A stretch of 64,000 nt of DNA from Dyella_B sp035277725 (lineage in GTDB: Bacteria; Pseudomonadota; Gammaproteobacteria; Xanthomonadales; Rhodanobacteraceae): positions 12,266-76,265 of the forward strand of contig NZ_DATEJY010000153.1 of the NCBI RefSeq assembly GCF_035277725.1. The letters run 5' to 3'. Positions 24,291-32,620 of the stretch are shown in pieces (the stretch's first letter is position 1; each line of letters opens with the position of its first letter). A program made the translations under genes and the position numbers. The notes beneath the pieces are model-generated. The model saw only the letters and a list, made by a program, of their open reading frames with translations. It ran no database searches and was not told where the DNA came from.

Positions 24291-25340
24291 TTACGACGCA
24301 GTGGGTTCGGGCAGCGCCATCAGCAGCGAACGCACTGGCGCGGGCAGCCCGAGTGCAGATAGCTCGCTGATGGTGCACCAGCGCAAATCGGCATTATCGG
24401 CGATGGCGTGCGCGGCTGTCGCGCCGTCGAACAGCAGCGGCTGGATCTGCAGGCGATAGTGGCTGAAGACGTGCACGAAGGGCGTGAGTGGTTGTGCGTC
24501 GTCGATGCGCGCATGACGTTGCGCCTCGCGCCAGGCATCGTCGGTGCCGTCGGCTTCCGGCAGGCTCCACAAGCCGGACCACACGCCTTGCGCACCGCGC
24601 CGCTGCAACAGCACGCAGCCATCGGCATTGCGCAGGATCAACATGGTGGTGCTGCGGGTTGGGATCGTCTTGCCCGGTTTGGGTGTAGGGAGCTGCGCGG
24701 TGAGATTGTCGCGATGGGCAATGCAGTCGCTTCGCATGGGGCACATCGCGCACAACGGACGCGTGCGCACGCAGACGGTTGCACCCAGGTCCATGATCGC
24801 CTGCGTGTAGTCGGCGGTGCGCTCGCCTGGCGTATGTGCATCCGCGTGCTGCCAGAGTTGCTTCTCGACCTCGCGCTCACCCGGATGCCCCACGATGCCG
24901 TGATAGCGCGTAAGCACGCGTTTCACGTTGCCATCGAGGATCGGGAAACGCAGCCCATAAGCTTGCGCCAGGATGGCGCCTGCGGTGGAGCGGCCGATGC
25001 CGGGCAGCGCTGCCAGCGCGTCGAAATCGCGCGGCAGTTCGCCGCCGTGCTGTTCCACGCACGCTTGCGCGGCGCGGTGCAGAAAGCGTGCGCGACGGTA
25101 GTAGCCAAGGCCAGACCACAGCGCGAGCACGGTGTCTTCATCCGCTGCGGCGAGATCGCGCAGGGTGGGCAGTTGCGTGACGAAGCGTTGAAAGTAGGGA
25201 ATGACCGTGACCACCTGCGTTTGCTGCAGCATGATTTCCGACAGCCATACGCGATAGGCATCGCGCGGATGTTGCCAGGGCAGATCGTGGCGGCCGTGGC
25301 GATCAAACCAGGCGAGCAGGGCAGATGCGAAGGGAGTCAC
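24291..25340 (-). CDS. mutY: A/G-specific adenine DNA glycosylase MutY
   Basis: 349 aa. The GTG start (VTPFASALLAWFDRHGRHDL) overlaps the upstream stop as GTGA and removes a long spurious N-terminal extension. Helix-hairpin-helix ALPGIGRSTAGAIL near 112-125, followed by the catalytic Asp in the DGNVKRV region. The 4Fe-4S cluster cysteines are in CVRTRPLCAMCPMRSDC near 190-206. The C-terminal Nudix-like domain (about 230-345) recognises 8-oxoG. It removes adenine paired with 8-oxoguanine. Confidence 0.96.
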   Translation of the reverse strand: MTPFASALLAWFDRHGRHDLPWQHPRDAYRVWLSEIMLQQTQVVTVIPYFQRFVTQLPTLRDLAAADEDTVLALWSGLGYYRRARFLHRAAQACVEQHGGELPRDFDALAALPGIGRSTAGAILAQAYGLRFPILDGNVKRVLTRYHGIVGHPGEREVEKQLWQHADAHTPGERTADYTQAIMDLGATVCVRTRPLCAMCPMRSDCIAHRDNLTAQLPTPKPGKTIPTRSTTMLILRNADGCVLLQRRGAQGVWSGLWSLPEADGTDDAWREAQRHARIDDAQPLTPFVHVFSHYRLQIQPLLFDGATAAHAIADNADLRWCTISELSALGLPAPVRSLLMALPEPTAS

Positions 25341-26422
25341 TGCGGTCGTGGCGCTACGGGAATGGTGGAGGCGGGAGGGGCCGTGCTTTCTGCGGCAGCG
25401 GGGACAGCATCGCCGGTCTGCACGCTCAGCCCTTCGATGTGGATGTTGCCGACATCGAGTGTGGCCATGTCGACCTGGCCGTTGCCGGGCGGCGTGGACA
25501 ATTTGGGTTCCTGCGAACTGGCCAGCTGGTTCCACCACTGCGCCAGCGCGAGCGGCGGCAGTTCGAGATCGATGTGGTTGCCGGTGCCGAGCAGCGCCAG
25601 ATGCAGCAGCAAGGGCTTGCCGTGCGTAGGCGGTGCAAGCATCACGGCGGCGTCGTAGTCGCCTTGTTCGGCAAGATGGAATTTGCCTTGCAGCTGCATG
25701 GATGCATTCGCCGAACCTGCCCAGTAGGCGTGGCCGGTCAGGTGAAGAGTGGTGGCGCTGTTATCGGCCACCTGGATGTTGATGGCGTCGAGTTTCAGCG
25801 CGCCGTTGGCAATGTTCGGCACGCTGGAGAGCTGCCAGCGCAGCGGCGTGCCGTCGGTTTCCTTGGCGGACAGGTTTACCCAGAAAGCCTGTCCGGGTGC
25901 GAGGCGTCCGGTGTCGAGCGATACATCGCTCAACCATTCGCTGTTGTTCTGCACCACGCTGCCGTTGCGAATGCGTACACCGGTGGCGATGCGCGGGATT
26001 TCTTCCGGCACCGTCGCCGATTGCGGCGGCAGGTTCATCAGCCAGGCTTGCAGCGCATCGAGATCCACGCGTGGTGAATTGATCTGCATGCGCGAGATCA
26101 CCACTTCGCGACCGAACACGGTGCGCCATGGCAGCACCAATCGCCCATTGGCGGCGAGCAGGATCGGCATCGCATTGGGGCCGGCGCCGCTCGCCGTAAG
26201 CGTGATGCCTTCCAATTGCAGGGCAGGGCGCGGAAATAGCGTGGGGCTGGCCGGGCTGGACAGCGTGAGCTGCAGGCCGACCTCATGCGCTTGCTGTTGC
26301 AGCATCGCTGTGAAGCGATCGGGCTGCAGCAGCAGGTACAACGCCACCAGCACCACCAGCATGATGCCGCCGGCGATGCTGGCGAGGGTAATCAGCAGCC
26401 ATCGCAGTGGGCGCGGGAGCAT
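25337..26422 (-). CDS. AsmA-like inner-membrane anchored protein
   Basis: 361 aa from MLPRPLRWLLITLASIAGG. One membrane helix (about residues 8-30) is followed by a large beta-rich periplasmic part with repeated short hydrophobic strands, the AsmA/DUF748-like style of lipid-transfer bridge proteins. A Pro/Ala-rich tail ends the protein. It starts 1 nt after ftsY and overlaps mutY by 4 nt, so the order is ftsY-asmA-like-mutY-yggX. The exact family is uncertain. Confidence 0.75.
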   Translation of the reverse strand: MLPRPLRWLLITLASIAGGIMLVVLVALYLLLQPDRFTAMLQQQAHEVGLQLTLSSPASPTLFPRPALQLEGITLTASGAGPNAMPILLAANGRLVLPWRTVFGREVVISRMQINSPRVDLDALQAWLMNLPPQSATVPEEIPRIATGVRIRNGSVVQNNSEWLSDVSLDTGRLAPGQAFWVNLSAKETDGTPLRWQLSSVPNIANGALKLDAINIQVADNSATTLHLTGHAYWAGSANASMQLQGKFHLAEQGDYDAAVMLAPPTHGKPLLLHLALLGTGNHIDLELPPLALAQWWNQLASSQEPKLSTPPGNGQVDMATLDVGNIHIEGLSVQTGDAVPAAAESTAPPASTIPVAPRPQ

Positions 26423-26423
26423 C

Positions 26424-27500
26424 CTAGGCTCGCGCGAATTCGGCGGGCAGCAAGCCGTCGACGTAGGCATCCGCATCGAACACGCGCAGGTCCGTAGCGG
26501 TTTCGCCCAAGCCGACAAAGCGGATCGGCAAGCCGAATTCACGCGCCAGCGCGAACACCACGCCGCCCTTGGCGGTGCCGTCGAGCTTGGTCACCACCAG
26601 GCCCGTCACGCCCACGATCTGGCGGAACTGGCGCACCTGGTTCACGGCGTTCTGGCCGGTGGTGCCGTCGATCACCATCAGTACTTCGTGTGGCGCGTCG
26701 GTATCGAGCTTCTTGAGCACCCGGGCGATCTTGCCCAGTTCGTCCATCAAGCCGCCTTGCGTGTGCAGGCGACCGGCGGTGTCGGCGATCAGCACATCGG
26801 CATTGCGCGAACGTGCCGCTTGCAAGGCATCAAAGATGACGCTGGCGGCGTCGGCGTCCTGGCCCTGCGAAATCACCGGCACCTGGTTGCGTTCGCCCCA
26901 GGTCTTGAGTTGCTCCACCGCGGCGGCGCGGAAGGTGTCGCCGGCGGCCAGCAACACTTGGCGTTTCTCATCGCGCCAGCGGCGCGCCAGTTTGCCGATG
27001 GTGGTGGTCTTGCCCGCGCCGTTGATGCCGACAATCAGCACCACGAACGGTTTGCGGCCGCTGACGTCCAGCGGCTTCTGCACCGGCTTGAGCAGCGCGA
27101 CCAGTTCCTGGCGCAGTGCCTGCAGCAGGGCGTTGGCGTCGGCGAACTCGCGCTTGTGCATGCGCTTGCGCAGGTTTTCCACCAGCGAGGTGCTGGCTTC
27201 GATACCAACGTCGGCGGTGATCAGGGTGGTTTCCAGTTCGTCCAGCAGGACGTCGTCCAGCTTGGGATTGCGGGAGAACAGCGAGGAGAGTCCGCGCGCA
27301 AAGGTGCTGCCTGACAGGCGCTCGCGCCAGCTGCGCTTGACCGGCGTCGCCTCGGCCACCGGCTCGAGGGGGATGGCGATTTCCGCCACGGGCGTTACCG
27401 GCTCGGACGCCTGCACTTCTTCGGCGGGCGCCTGCGGGACGACTTCCTCGTTTTCCGCGGCCCCCTGGTCGGCGGGCTTCTTTTTCCAGAACTTGAGCAT
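26424..27500 (-). CDS. ftsY: Signal recognition particle receptor FtsY
   Basis: 358 aa. An acidic N-terminal A domain of about 55 residues (Glu/Ala/Val rich) precedes the NG GTPase. G1 is VGINGAGKTTTIGKLA near residue 160, then DTFRAAAVEQLK near 192, ADTAGRLHTQ near 240, and TKLDGTAKGG near 298. It receives ribosome-SRP complexes at the inner membrane. First gene of the minus-strand ftsY-asmA-mutY-yggX unit, preceded by hairpin element C. Confidence 0.98.
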   Translation of the reverse strand: MLKFWKKKPADQGAAENEEVVPQAPAEEVQASEPVTPVAEIAIPLEPVAEATPVKRSWRERLSGSTFARGLSSLFSRNPKLDDVLLDELETTLITADVGIEASTSLVENLRKRMHKREFADANALLQALRQELVALLKPVQKPLDVSGRKPFVVLIVGINGAGKTTTIGKLARRWRDEKRQVLLAAGDTFRAAAVEQLKTWGERNQVPVISQGQDADAASVIFDALQAARSRNADVLIADTAGRLHTQGGLMDELGKIARVLKKLDTDAPHEVLMVIDGTTGQNAVNQVRQFRQIVGVTGLVVTKLDGTAKGGVVFALAREFGLPIRFVGLGETATDLRVFDADAYVDGLLPAEFARA

Positions 27501-27528
27501 GAGGGACGTGCTTCAAAGACAATGCGGT

Positions 27529-27798
27529 GGGATGCTCTAACCGATTTTGCGTGGGTGGCATGATGCCCAGAAGGCCCGCAGGTTGTGCTGCGCAGCGCAG
27601 GGAAGGCTGGTTGCCTTGCCAAGCCGCACGGCGCAGCATGCGGGCCTTCTGGGCATCACCCTTCGGGCCGGCCCTGTCTGTTCGCATCTCTGCGGCCCAT
27701 CGTCTCGACAGACGGCCAGTCTGCCTTCGCCGATGGCCCCCGTGATCTGCGAACAGACAGGGCCGGTAACACCCACGCAAAATCGGTTAGAGCATCCC
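27529..27798. repeat. Cloverleaf-like nested inverted-repeat element C
   Basis: Three perfect stems are nested. The outer stem (27529-27557 with 27770-27798) is 29 bp. Hairpin 1 (27561-27580 with 27639-27658) is 20 bp. Hairpin 2 (27668-27686 with 27748-27766) is 19 bp. Hairpin 2 contains GCCAGTCTG (27715-27723). Hairpin 1 shares its arm with element B, and the outer arm resembles the right flank of B. It fills nearly all of the 343-nt gap between divergent ftsY and rsmD. I see no open frame in it that looks coding. Confidence 0.93.
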
Positions 27799-27843
27799 CA
27801 TGCTAACACCCCCACCCGTACTGTCCGCTGAGGGCGCAGTCGC

Positions 27844-28440
27844 ATGAAGGCTGCGCCCGGTCGAATCCGCATCATCGGCGGCAATTTACGCAATTCACGC
27901 TTGAACGTGCCCGATCTTCCAGGCTTGCGGCCGACGCCTGAGCGTGTACGCGAAACCCTGTTCAACTGGCTGGCGCCGACCCTTGCAGGCGTGCGGGCGC
28001 TGGACCTGTGCGCCGGCACGGGTGCGCTAGGCATCGAGGCGCTCTCGCGTGGTGCGGCCGCCGTGCAATTCGTGGAACCGGAACGGGCTGCGGCGGAAGC
28101 CTTGCGCGGAAACCTTGCCCGGTTGAAGGCGGAAGGTGCGGATGTGGCCACAATGGATGCCACGCATTTTCTGCGCGGCATACCACGGCCATTCGGGTTG
28201 GTGTTTGTCGATCCGCCGTTCGCGCTGCAGTTGTGGACACCGCTGGCGCAGCAGCTGGAGCAGGGTGGCTGGTTGGCCGATGCGGCGCAGATCTACGTCG
28301 AATCGCCGCGTGGCCACATGCTCTCGTTGCCACCGAACTGGGCGCTGCATCGGGAAGGACATGCCGGCGATGTGCGCTATGCGCTCTATCGCCGCTCAGC
28401 TAAGCTAATGCTTTCCCAGCCCGCCCTGCCTTCTCAGTGA
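27844..28440 (+). CDS. rsmD: 16S rRNA (guanine966-N2)-methyltransferase RsmD
   Basis: 198 aa. RIIGGNLRNSRLNVPDLPGL at the start and RPTPERVRETLFNWL near residue 36 are family hallmarks. The SAM site is LDLCAGTGALGIEALSRGA near 57-75, and the catalytic motif is VDPPF near 122. It methylates G966 of 16S rRNA. It overlaps coaD by 4 nt. Confidence 0.97.
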   Translation: MKAAPGRIRIIGGNLRNSRLNVPDLPGLRPTPERVRETLFNWLAPTLAGVRALDLCAGTGALGIEALSRGAAAVQFVEPERAAAEALRGNLARLKAEGADVATMDATHFLRGIPRPFGLVFVDPPFALQLWTPLAQQLEQGGWLADAAQIYVESPRGHMLSLPPNWALHREGHAGDVRYALYRRSAKLMLSQPALPSQ

Positions 28441-28970
28441 ACCAGCCGCCGGTCAACAAGCGTCTCGCCGTCTATCCGGGCACCTTCGACCCGATTACCA
28501 ACGGCCATGCGGATCTCGTCGCGCGTGCCGCACCCCTGTTCGAACGTATCGTGGTGGCGGTGGCCGAAAGCTCGAACAAGGGGCCCGGCTTCTCGCTGCA
28601 GGAGCGCATCACGCTGGCGCGCCTGGCGCTGGCAGATCTGCCGAACGTGGAAGTGCGCGGCTTCGATTGCCTGCTGGCCCAGCTGGTCAGCGAACTCGGG
28701 GCGGGCGTCATCATTCGCGGTTTGCGTGCCGTGTCGGATTTCGAATACGAATTCCAGCTGGCAAGCATGAATCGTCATCTTATTCCGCAGGCCGAGACGC
28801 TATTCTTGACGCCGGCCGAGCAGTACAGCTTCATTTCTTCCTCGCTGGTACGCGAAATCGGCCGCCTCGGCGGCGATATTTCCGGTTTCGTGCATCCCGC
28901 CGTCCAACAGGCCATGCGGCAGCGCTGGCAAAAAAAGCAACCCGAAACCGAAGGGGACAACTATGCGTAA
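28437..28970 (+). CDS. coaD: Phosphopantetheine adenylyltransferase
   Basis: 177 aa, starting with GTG in a GTGA overlap with rsmD. The nucleotidyltransferase motif is YPGTFDPITNGH near residues 13-24; the signature ISSSLVREI lies near 136. It adenylates 4'-phosphopantetheine, the penultimate step of coenzyme A synthesis. The rsmD-coaD pairing is widespread. Confidence 0.98.
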   Translation: MNQPPVNKRLAVYPGTFDPITNGHADLVARAAPLFERIVVAVAESSNKGPGFSLQERITLARLALADLPNVEVRGFDCLLAQLVSELGAGVIIRGLRAVSDFEYEFQLASMNRHLIPQAETLFLTPAEQYSFISSSLVREIGRLGGDISGFVHPAVQQAMRQRWQKKQPETEGDNYA

Positions 28971-29472
28971 ACTCACTCTCATCGCCGGCGCCCTTGCGTT
29001 GACCGGCTGCCTGGCACTGTCCGCATGCAACAACCAGCAGGACAACGGCCAGCAGCAAGCACAGCAGCAGCCGGCCCAGGTGCCCAAGCCCACCGATCCG
29101 AACGACACCAAGGCGTGGGGCGCGTACCTCGGCCAGATCGTGCAGAAGAACATGCAGGGCATGACTGCGCCGCAGCCGTATGCCTACATCGTGCCGGCCG
29201 GCGATACCGACGAAGCCAAGGATGCGCGCGATCGCCAGCTCAGCAACATCCAGGACATCGTGGCTCGCGGCGTGCTGCCGGGTAACCTGCTGGCCGTCGG
29301 CGGCCCGGATTCGGCCAAGACGGCTGACGTGGTCACCACCGCTTTCAAGGATGCCAAGGCCGGTTCCTTCAAGGGTGTGATCGTGGTCGTGATCGGCGAC
29401 AAGGCGGACGAGCAGCGCGTGGAAGACGTGCTCAAGCCCACCGATGCGACGGTTCGCTACATCGAGATGTGA
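28963..29472 (+). CDS. Hypothetical lipoprotein
   Basis: 169 aa. The start overlaps coaD by 8 nt and has AAGGGG upstream. Two cysteines could be the lipidation site (LTGC16 or LSAC22); the second, followed by NNQQ, fits better. A Gln/Pro-rich linker (23-48) precedes a compact alpha/beta domain with FKGVIVVVIGDKADEQRVED near the end. I do not recognise the family. Translational coupling to coaD is probably incidental. Confidence 0.8.
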   Translation: MRKLTLIAGALALTGCLALSACNNQQDNGQQQAQQQPAQVPKPTDPNDTKAWGAYLGQIVQKNMQGMTAPQPYAYIVPAGDTDEAKDARDRQLSNIQDIVARGVLPGNLLAVGGPDSAKTADVVTTAFKDAKAGSFKGVIVVVIGDKADEQRVEDVLKPTDATVRYIEM

Positions 29473-29479
29473 TGCCCGA

Positions 29480-29517
29480 GTGATACGAGCCGGAGCGCAA
29501 AGCCCGGCTCGTATCAC
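29480..29517. terminator. Strong hairpin after the coaD operon
   Basis: A perfect 14-bp stem (GTGATACGAGCCGG with its complement) and a 10-nt loop, starting 8 nt after the stop codon. No T-tract follows, so it may be an mRNA 3' end stabiliser or a weak terminator. Confidence 0.55.
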
Positions 29518-29533
29518 GCGCATGCATTGAGAT

Positions 29534-29557
29534 GTTGGGGTTCGTACCCCAACCTAC
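29534..29557. repeat. Single arm of a GTAG-type REP
   Basis: GTTGGGGTTCGTACCCCAAC followed by CTAC, the second arm of the GGGGT variety. Confidence 0.75.
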
Positions 29558-29619
29558 CCGTCATCCCGCTTTCTGTTGCGCCGCTCAAGCTCCAGCCGGC
29601 CCATGTAAAATAACCCGGC

Positions 29620-29874
29620 ATGTCCCTCAAGATCCTCGATACCTGCGTCAACTGCGACGTCTGCGAACCCGTCTGCCCTAACAAGGCGATTTCGCTTGGC
29701 GAGGAGTTCTACGTCATCGATCCCGCGTTGTGCACGGAATGCGTCGGCCATCACGATGAGCCGCAATGCGTGGTCGTGTGCCCGGTGGAATGCATCATCA
29801 TCGATCCCGCGCATACCGAATCGCGCGAGCAGCTCGAAGACAAATACACACATCTGATGGAGACCAAGGGATGA
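29620..29874 (+). CDS. YfhL-type 2[4Fe-4S] ferredoxin
   Basis: 84 aa. Two clusters of cysteines: CVNCDVCEPVCPNKAI near residues 9-24 and CTECVGHHDEPQCVVVCPVE near 38-57. The extended spacing in the second motif is typical of the YfhL/Alvin ferredoxin group. It is a cytoplasmic electron carrier with no specific partner seen. The stop overlaps the ggt start (ATGA). Confidence 0.94.
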   Translation: MSLKILDTCVNCDVCEPVCPNKAISLGEEFYVIDPALCTECVGHHDEPQCVVVCPVECIIIDPAHTESREQLEDKYTHLMETKG

Positions 29875-31586
29875 AGCTTGCGTTGCGCTGGCATGTGCTG
29901 CTGCTGGGTTTTCTATTGGGAACGAGTGGCGCATCTGTCGCCGACCAGCCCACCCCATCCACCCACGCGGCAGCGCTGGCGGAACGTCCCGGTCATGCCG
30001 GCATTGCCACTGCCAACAAGCTGGCTACCGAAGCGGGCTTTGAAGTGCTGGCCAAGGGCGGCAATGCCTTCGATGCAGCGATCGCAGTGGCGTCCACGTT
30101 GTCGATCGTGGAACCGGAAAGCTCAGGCATCGGCGGTGGTTTCATGGCCACCATGTACGTAGCTTCCAGCAAGCGCACGGTGTTTATCGATGCGCGCGAA
30201 ACGGCGCCCGCGGCCGTCAATCCCAAGGACTATCTCAATCCGGACGGCACACCCAATCGCGACACCGCGCTGAAGGGACCGCTGTCGGCCGGCATTCCGG
30301 GCGAGCCAGCCGGCCTGGTGTGGCTGGCCAAGCACTACGGCAAGCTGCCGTTGTCCGCATCGCTGGCGCCTGCCATCCGCACCGCGCGCGATGGCTTCAA
30401 ACCGGACGACCGCCTGCTCGGCGCGATGAAGGAAGAACAGAAAAACCTCGAGCGCTGGCCTGCTTCCGCCGCGAAATTCCTCCCGGGCGGGAAGGTGCCG
30501 GCAGCTGGTGAGATCTGGCGCGATCCAGATCAGGCGCACACGCTGGAACTGTTGGCGAACTACGGCGATGCCGGGTTTTACAGTGGCGAAATCGCGCAGA
30601 AGCTGGTCGATGCCGTGCATGAGGCCGGCGGCAATTGGACGCTGAAGGATCTGGCCGCCTACCGCGTGAAGGAGCGCACGCCGATCACCGTCGACTATCG
30701 CGGCTACAAGATCATCACGGCGCCGCCACCGTCGTCGGGGGGCGTGGCGGTGGCGGAGATCCTCAACATTCTTTCCGGCTTCGATCTGGCCAAGCTGGAT
30801 CAAGCGCATCGCGCGCATCTGGTGATCGAAGCGATGCGCCGCGCATTCCGCGATCACAACGATTACCTGGGCGACCCGGATTTCGTGAAGATGCCGCTGA
30901 ACATGCTGCTGTCGCCGTACTACGCAGATGGCTTGCGCCAGAGCATCCTGCCGGACAAGGCCACGCCTTCGTCGATGCTGGCGCCGTCGGGTGGCGAGGA
31001 TCCCGGCATGCACACCACGCATTTCTCGATCATCGATGCCGACGGCAACATGGTCGCGATTACCTCCACCGTGAACTACCTGCTTGGCTCCACCTTCGTG
31101 GCCAAGGGCACCGGTGTGCTGCTCAACGATGAGATGGATGATTTCGCGCTGGTGCCGAACAAACCCAACGTGTACGGCTTGCTGGGTAGCAAGGCCAATG
31201 CGCCGGAACCCGGCAAGCGCATGTTGTCGTCGATGACGCCAAGCATCGTGATCGGCCCGGACCGCACGGCGGTGATCGGCTCGCCCGGTGGCTCCACCAT
31301 CATCACGCAGGTGCTTGAAGGTATCCTCGCCTTTATCAATGGCGGCGATGCGCATCAGATCGTCGCGACCAAGCGCTTCCATCATCAATTCATGCCGGAC
31401 GTCGTGTCGATCGAACCTGGCGTTTTCGATGAAGCGACCACGAATGCGCTGGCGCAGATGGGCTACACCTTCAAAGAGCGCAACCCATGGGGTTTCATGA
31501 ACGTGGTGATCTGGGATCGGCGCATCAACAAGCTGGATGCGGCGAGCGATCCGCGCAGGGATGATGGATTGGGCAAGGTGCAGTAA
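29871..31586 (+). CDS. ggt: Gamma-glutamyltranspeptidase (periplasmic)
   Basis: 571 aa. Start MKLALRWHVLLLGFLLGTSG overlaps the ferredoxin stop and gives a signal peptide to about residue 24. The conserved SGIGGGFMATMY lies near 86. The nucleophile is the first Thr of the TTHFS motif, about Thr382, where autocleavage yields large and small subunits. SSMTPSIVIG and GSPGGSTIITQV follow. It hydrolyses glutathione and other gamma-glutamyl compounds. All key motifs appear intact. Confidence 0.96.
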   Translation: MKLALRWHVLLLGFLLGTSGASVADQPTPSTHAAALAERPGHAGIATANKLATEAGFEVLAKGGNAFDAAIAVASTLSIVEPESSGIGGGFMATMYVASSKRTVFIDARETAPAAVNPKDYLNPDGTPNRDTALKGPLSAGIPGEPAGLVWLAKHYGKLPLSASLAPAIRTARDGFKPDDRLLGAMKEEQKNLERWPASAAKFLPGGKVPAAGEIWRDPDQAHTLELLANYGDAGFYSGEIAQKLVDAVHEAGGNWTLKDLAAYRVKERTPITVDYRGYKIITAPPPSSGGVAVAEILNILSGFDLAKLDQAHRAHLVIEAMRRAFRDHNDYLGDPDFVKMPLNMLLSPYYADGLRQSILPDKATPSSMLAPSGGEDPGMHTTHFSIIDADGNMVAITSTVNYLLGSTFVAKGTGVLLNDEMDDFALVPNKPNVYGLLGSKANAPEPGKRMLSSMTPSIVIGPDRTAVIGSPGGSTIITQVLEGILAFINGGDAHQIVATKRFHHQFMPDVVSIEPGVFDEATTNALAQMGYTFKERNPWGFMNVVIWDRRINKLDAASDPRRDDGLGKVQ

Positions 31587-31599
31587 GCACTCACATGTT

Positions 31600-31714
31600 C
31601 GTCATTCCGGCGAAGGCCGGAATCCAGTTAAATAAATCGTGCGAAGCACTCGAAAGCTGTTTTGTGTCCTTCGGACGCGTATTTGACTGGATTCCGGCCC
31701 TCGCCGGAATGACG
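31600..31714. repeat. REP palindrome pair, CGTCATTCCGGCGAAGG family
   Basis: Left arm CGTCATTCCGGCGAAGGCCG and right arm CGGCCCTCGCCGGAATGACG enclose about 60 nt of unrelated sequence. Lies between ggt and the metallo-beta-lactamase gene. Confidence 0.88.
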
Positions 31715-31743
31715 ACAAAGCAAGACCAAACAGCGGGATAGTC

Positions 31744-32592
31744 ATGCAACTGTGGTCCCTCAACGGCAACACGCAACAACTCGACGGCGGCGCCATGTTC
31801 GGCAATGCGCCGAAGGCCATGTGGTCGCGCTGGATCGAACCTGACGCATCCAATCGCATCCCGCTCGCCTGCCGCTGCTTGCTGGCCAAGGATCTGGACG
31901 GCCGCAACGTCCTGTTCGAAACCGGCATCGGCGCCTTCTTCGAGCCGGCATTGCGCGAGCGCTACGGGGTGGTGGAAAGCCAGCACGTGTTGCTTGAATC
32001 GCTCGCGTCCTTGGGGCTATCGCACGAAGACATCGATGTTGTGGTGCTTTCGCATCTGCATTTCGATCACGCCGGCGGTTTGCTCGCAGCATGGGAAGAG
32101 GGCAAGCCGCCGCAGTTGTTGTTTCCGCATGCGCGCTTCCTGGTCGGTGCGCAGCATTGGCAGCGCGCATGGAAGCCGCATCCGCGCGACCGCGCTTCCT
32201 TCATTCCCGAATTGCAGCACCTGTTGCAGGACAGTGGGCGGCTGGAGCTGGTGGCTGGCGAATACTCGCAGACGCTGGGTCGTGCGGTGCGGTTTTCTTT
32301 TTCGGACGGCCATACGCCGGGCTTGATGCTGTCCGAAGTGGCCGGCGTGGTGTTTTGTGCAGACCTGATCCCGGGGCGCTCCTGGGTGCATCTGCCCATC
32401 ACCATGGGCTACGACCGTTATCCGGAAGCGCTCATCGACGAGAAGCGGGTGTTTCTTGAAGACAAGTTCGCGCGCAATGTGCGGCTTTTTTTCACGCATG
32501 ACCACGCTTGCGCGTTGGCTCGCGTGACACGCGATGAGCGTGGGCGCTATGGTACGACTGACGAGCAGCCCGAATTGCGCGGCATCGTCTGA
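31744..32592 (+). CDS. MBL-fold metallohydrolase
   Basis: 282 aa. The metal motif HLHFDHAGG lies near residue 104-112, with later histidines in SDGHTPG near 195 and the C-terminal FFTHDHACA near 254. No signal peptide, so cytoplasmic. The style is that of lactonase/AttM-like or general MBL hydrolases; the substrate cannot be told from sequence. It is 28 nt upstream of the TMEM43-like gene on the same strand. Confidence 0.9.
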   Translation: MQLWSLNGNTQQLDGGAMFGNAPKAMWSRWIEPDASNRIPLACRCLLAKDLDGRNVLFETGIGAFFEPALRERYGVVESQHVLLESLASLGLSHEDIDVVVLSHLHFDHAGGLLAAWEEGKPPQLLFPHARFLVGAQHWQRAWKPHPRDRASFIPELQHLLQDSGRLELVAGEYSQTLGRAVRFSFSDGHTPGLMLSEVAGVVFCADLIPGRSWVHLPITMGYDRYPEALIDEKRVFLEDKFARNVRLFFTHDHACALARVTRDERGRYGTTDEQPELRGIV

Positions 32593-32620
32593 CCCATCGC
32601 TACACCACACCGGAGGCTCG

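Noticed and set aside
27529..27798. Element C as a group II intron or riboswitch
   Set aside because: No domain V motif or known aptamer core is visible, and perfect long stems are not typical of riboswitches.
30123..31388. 421-codon open frame on the minus strand
   Set aside because: Antisense to ggt, whose catalytic motifs are intact.
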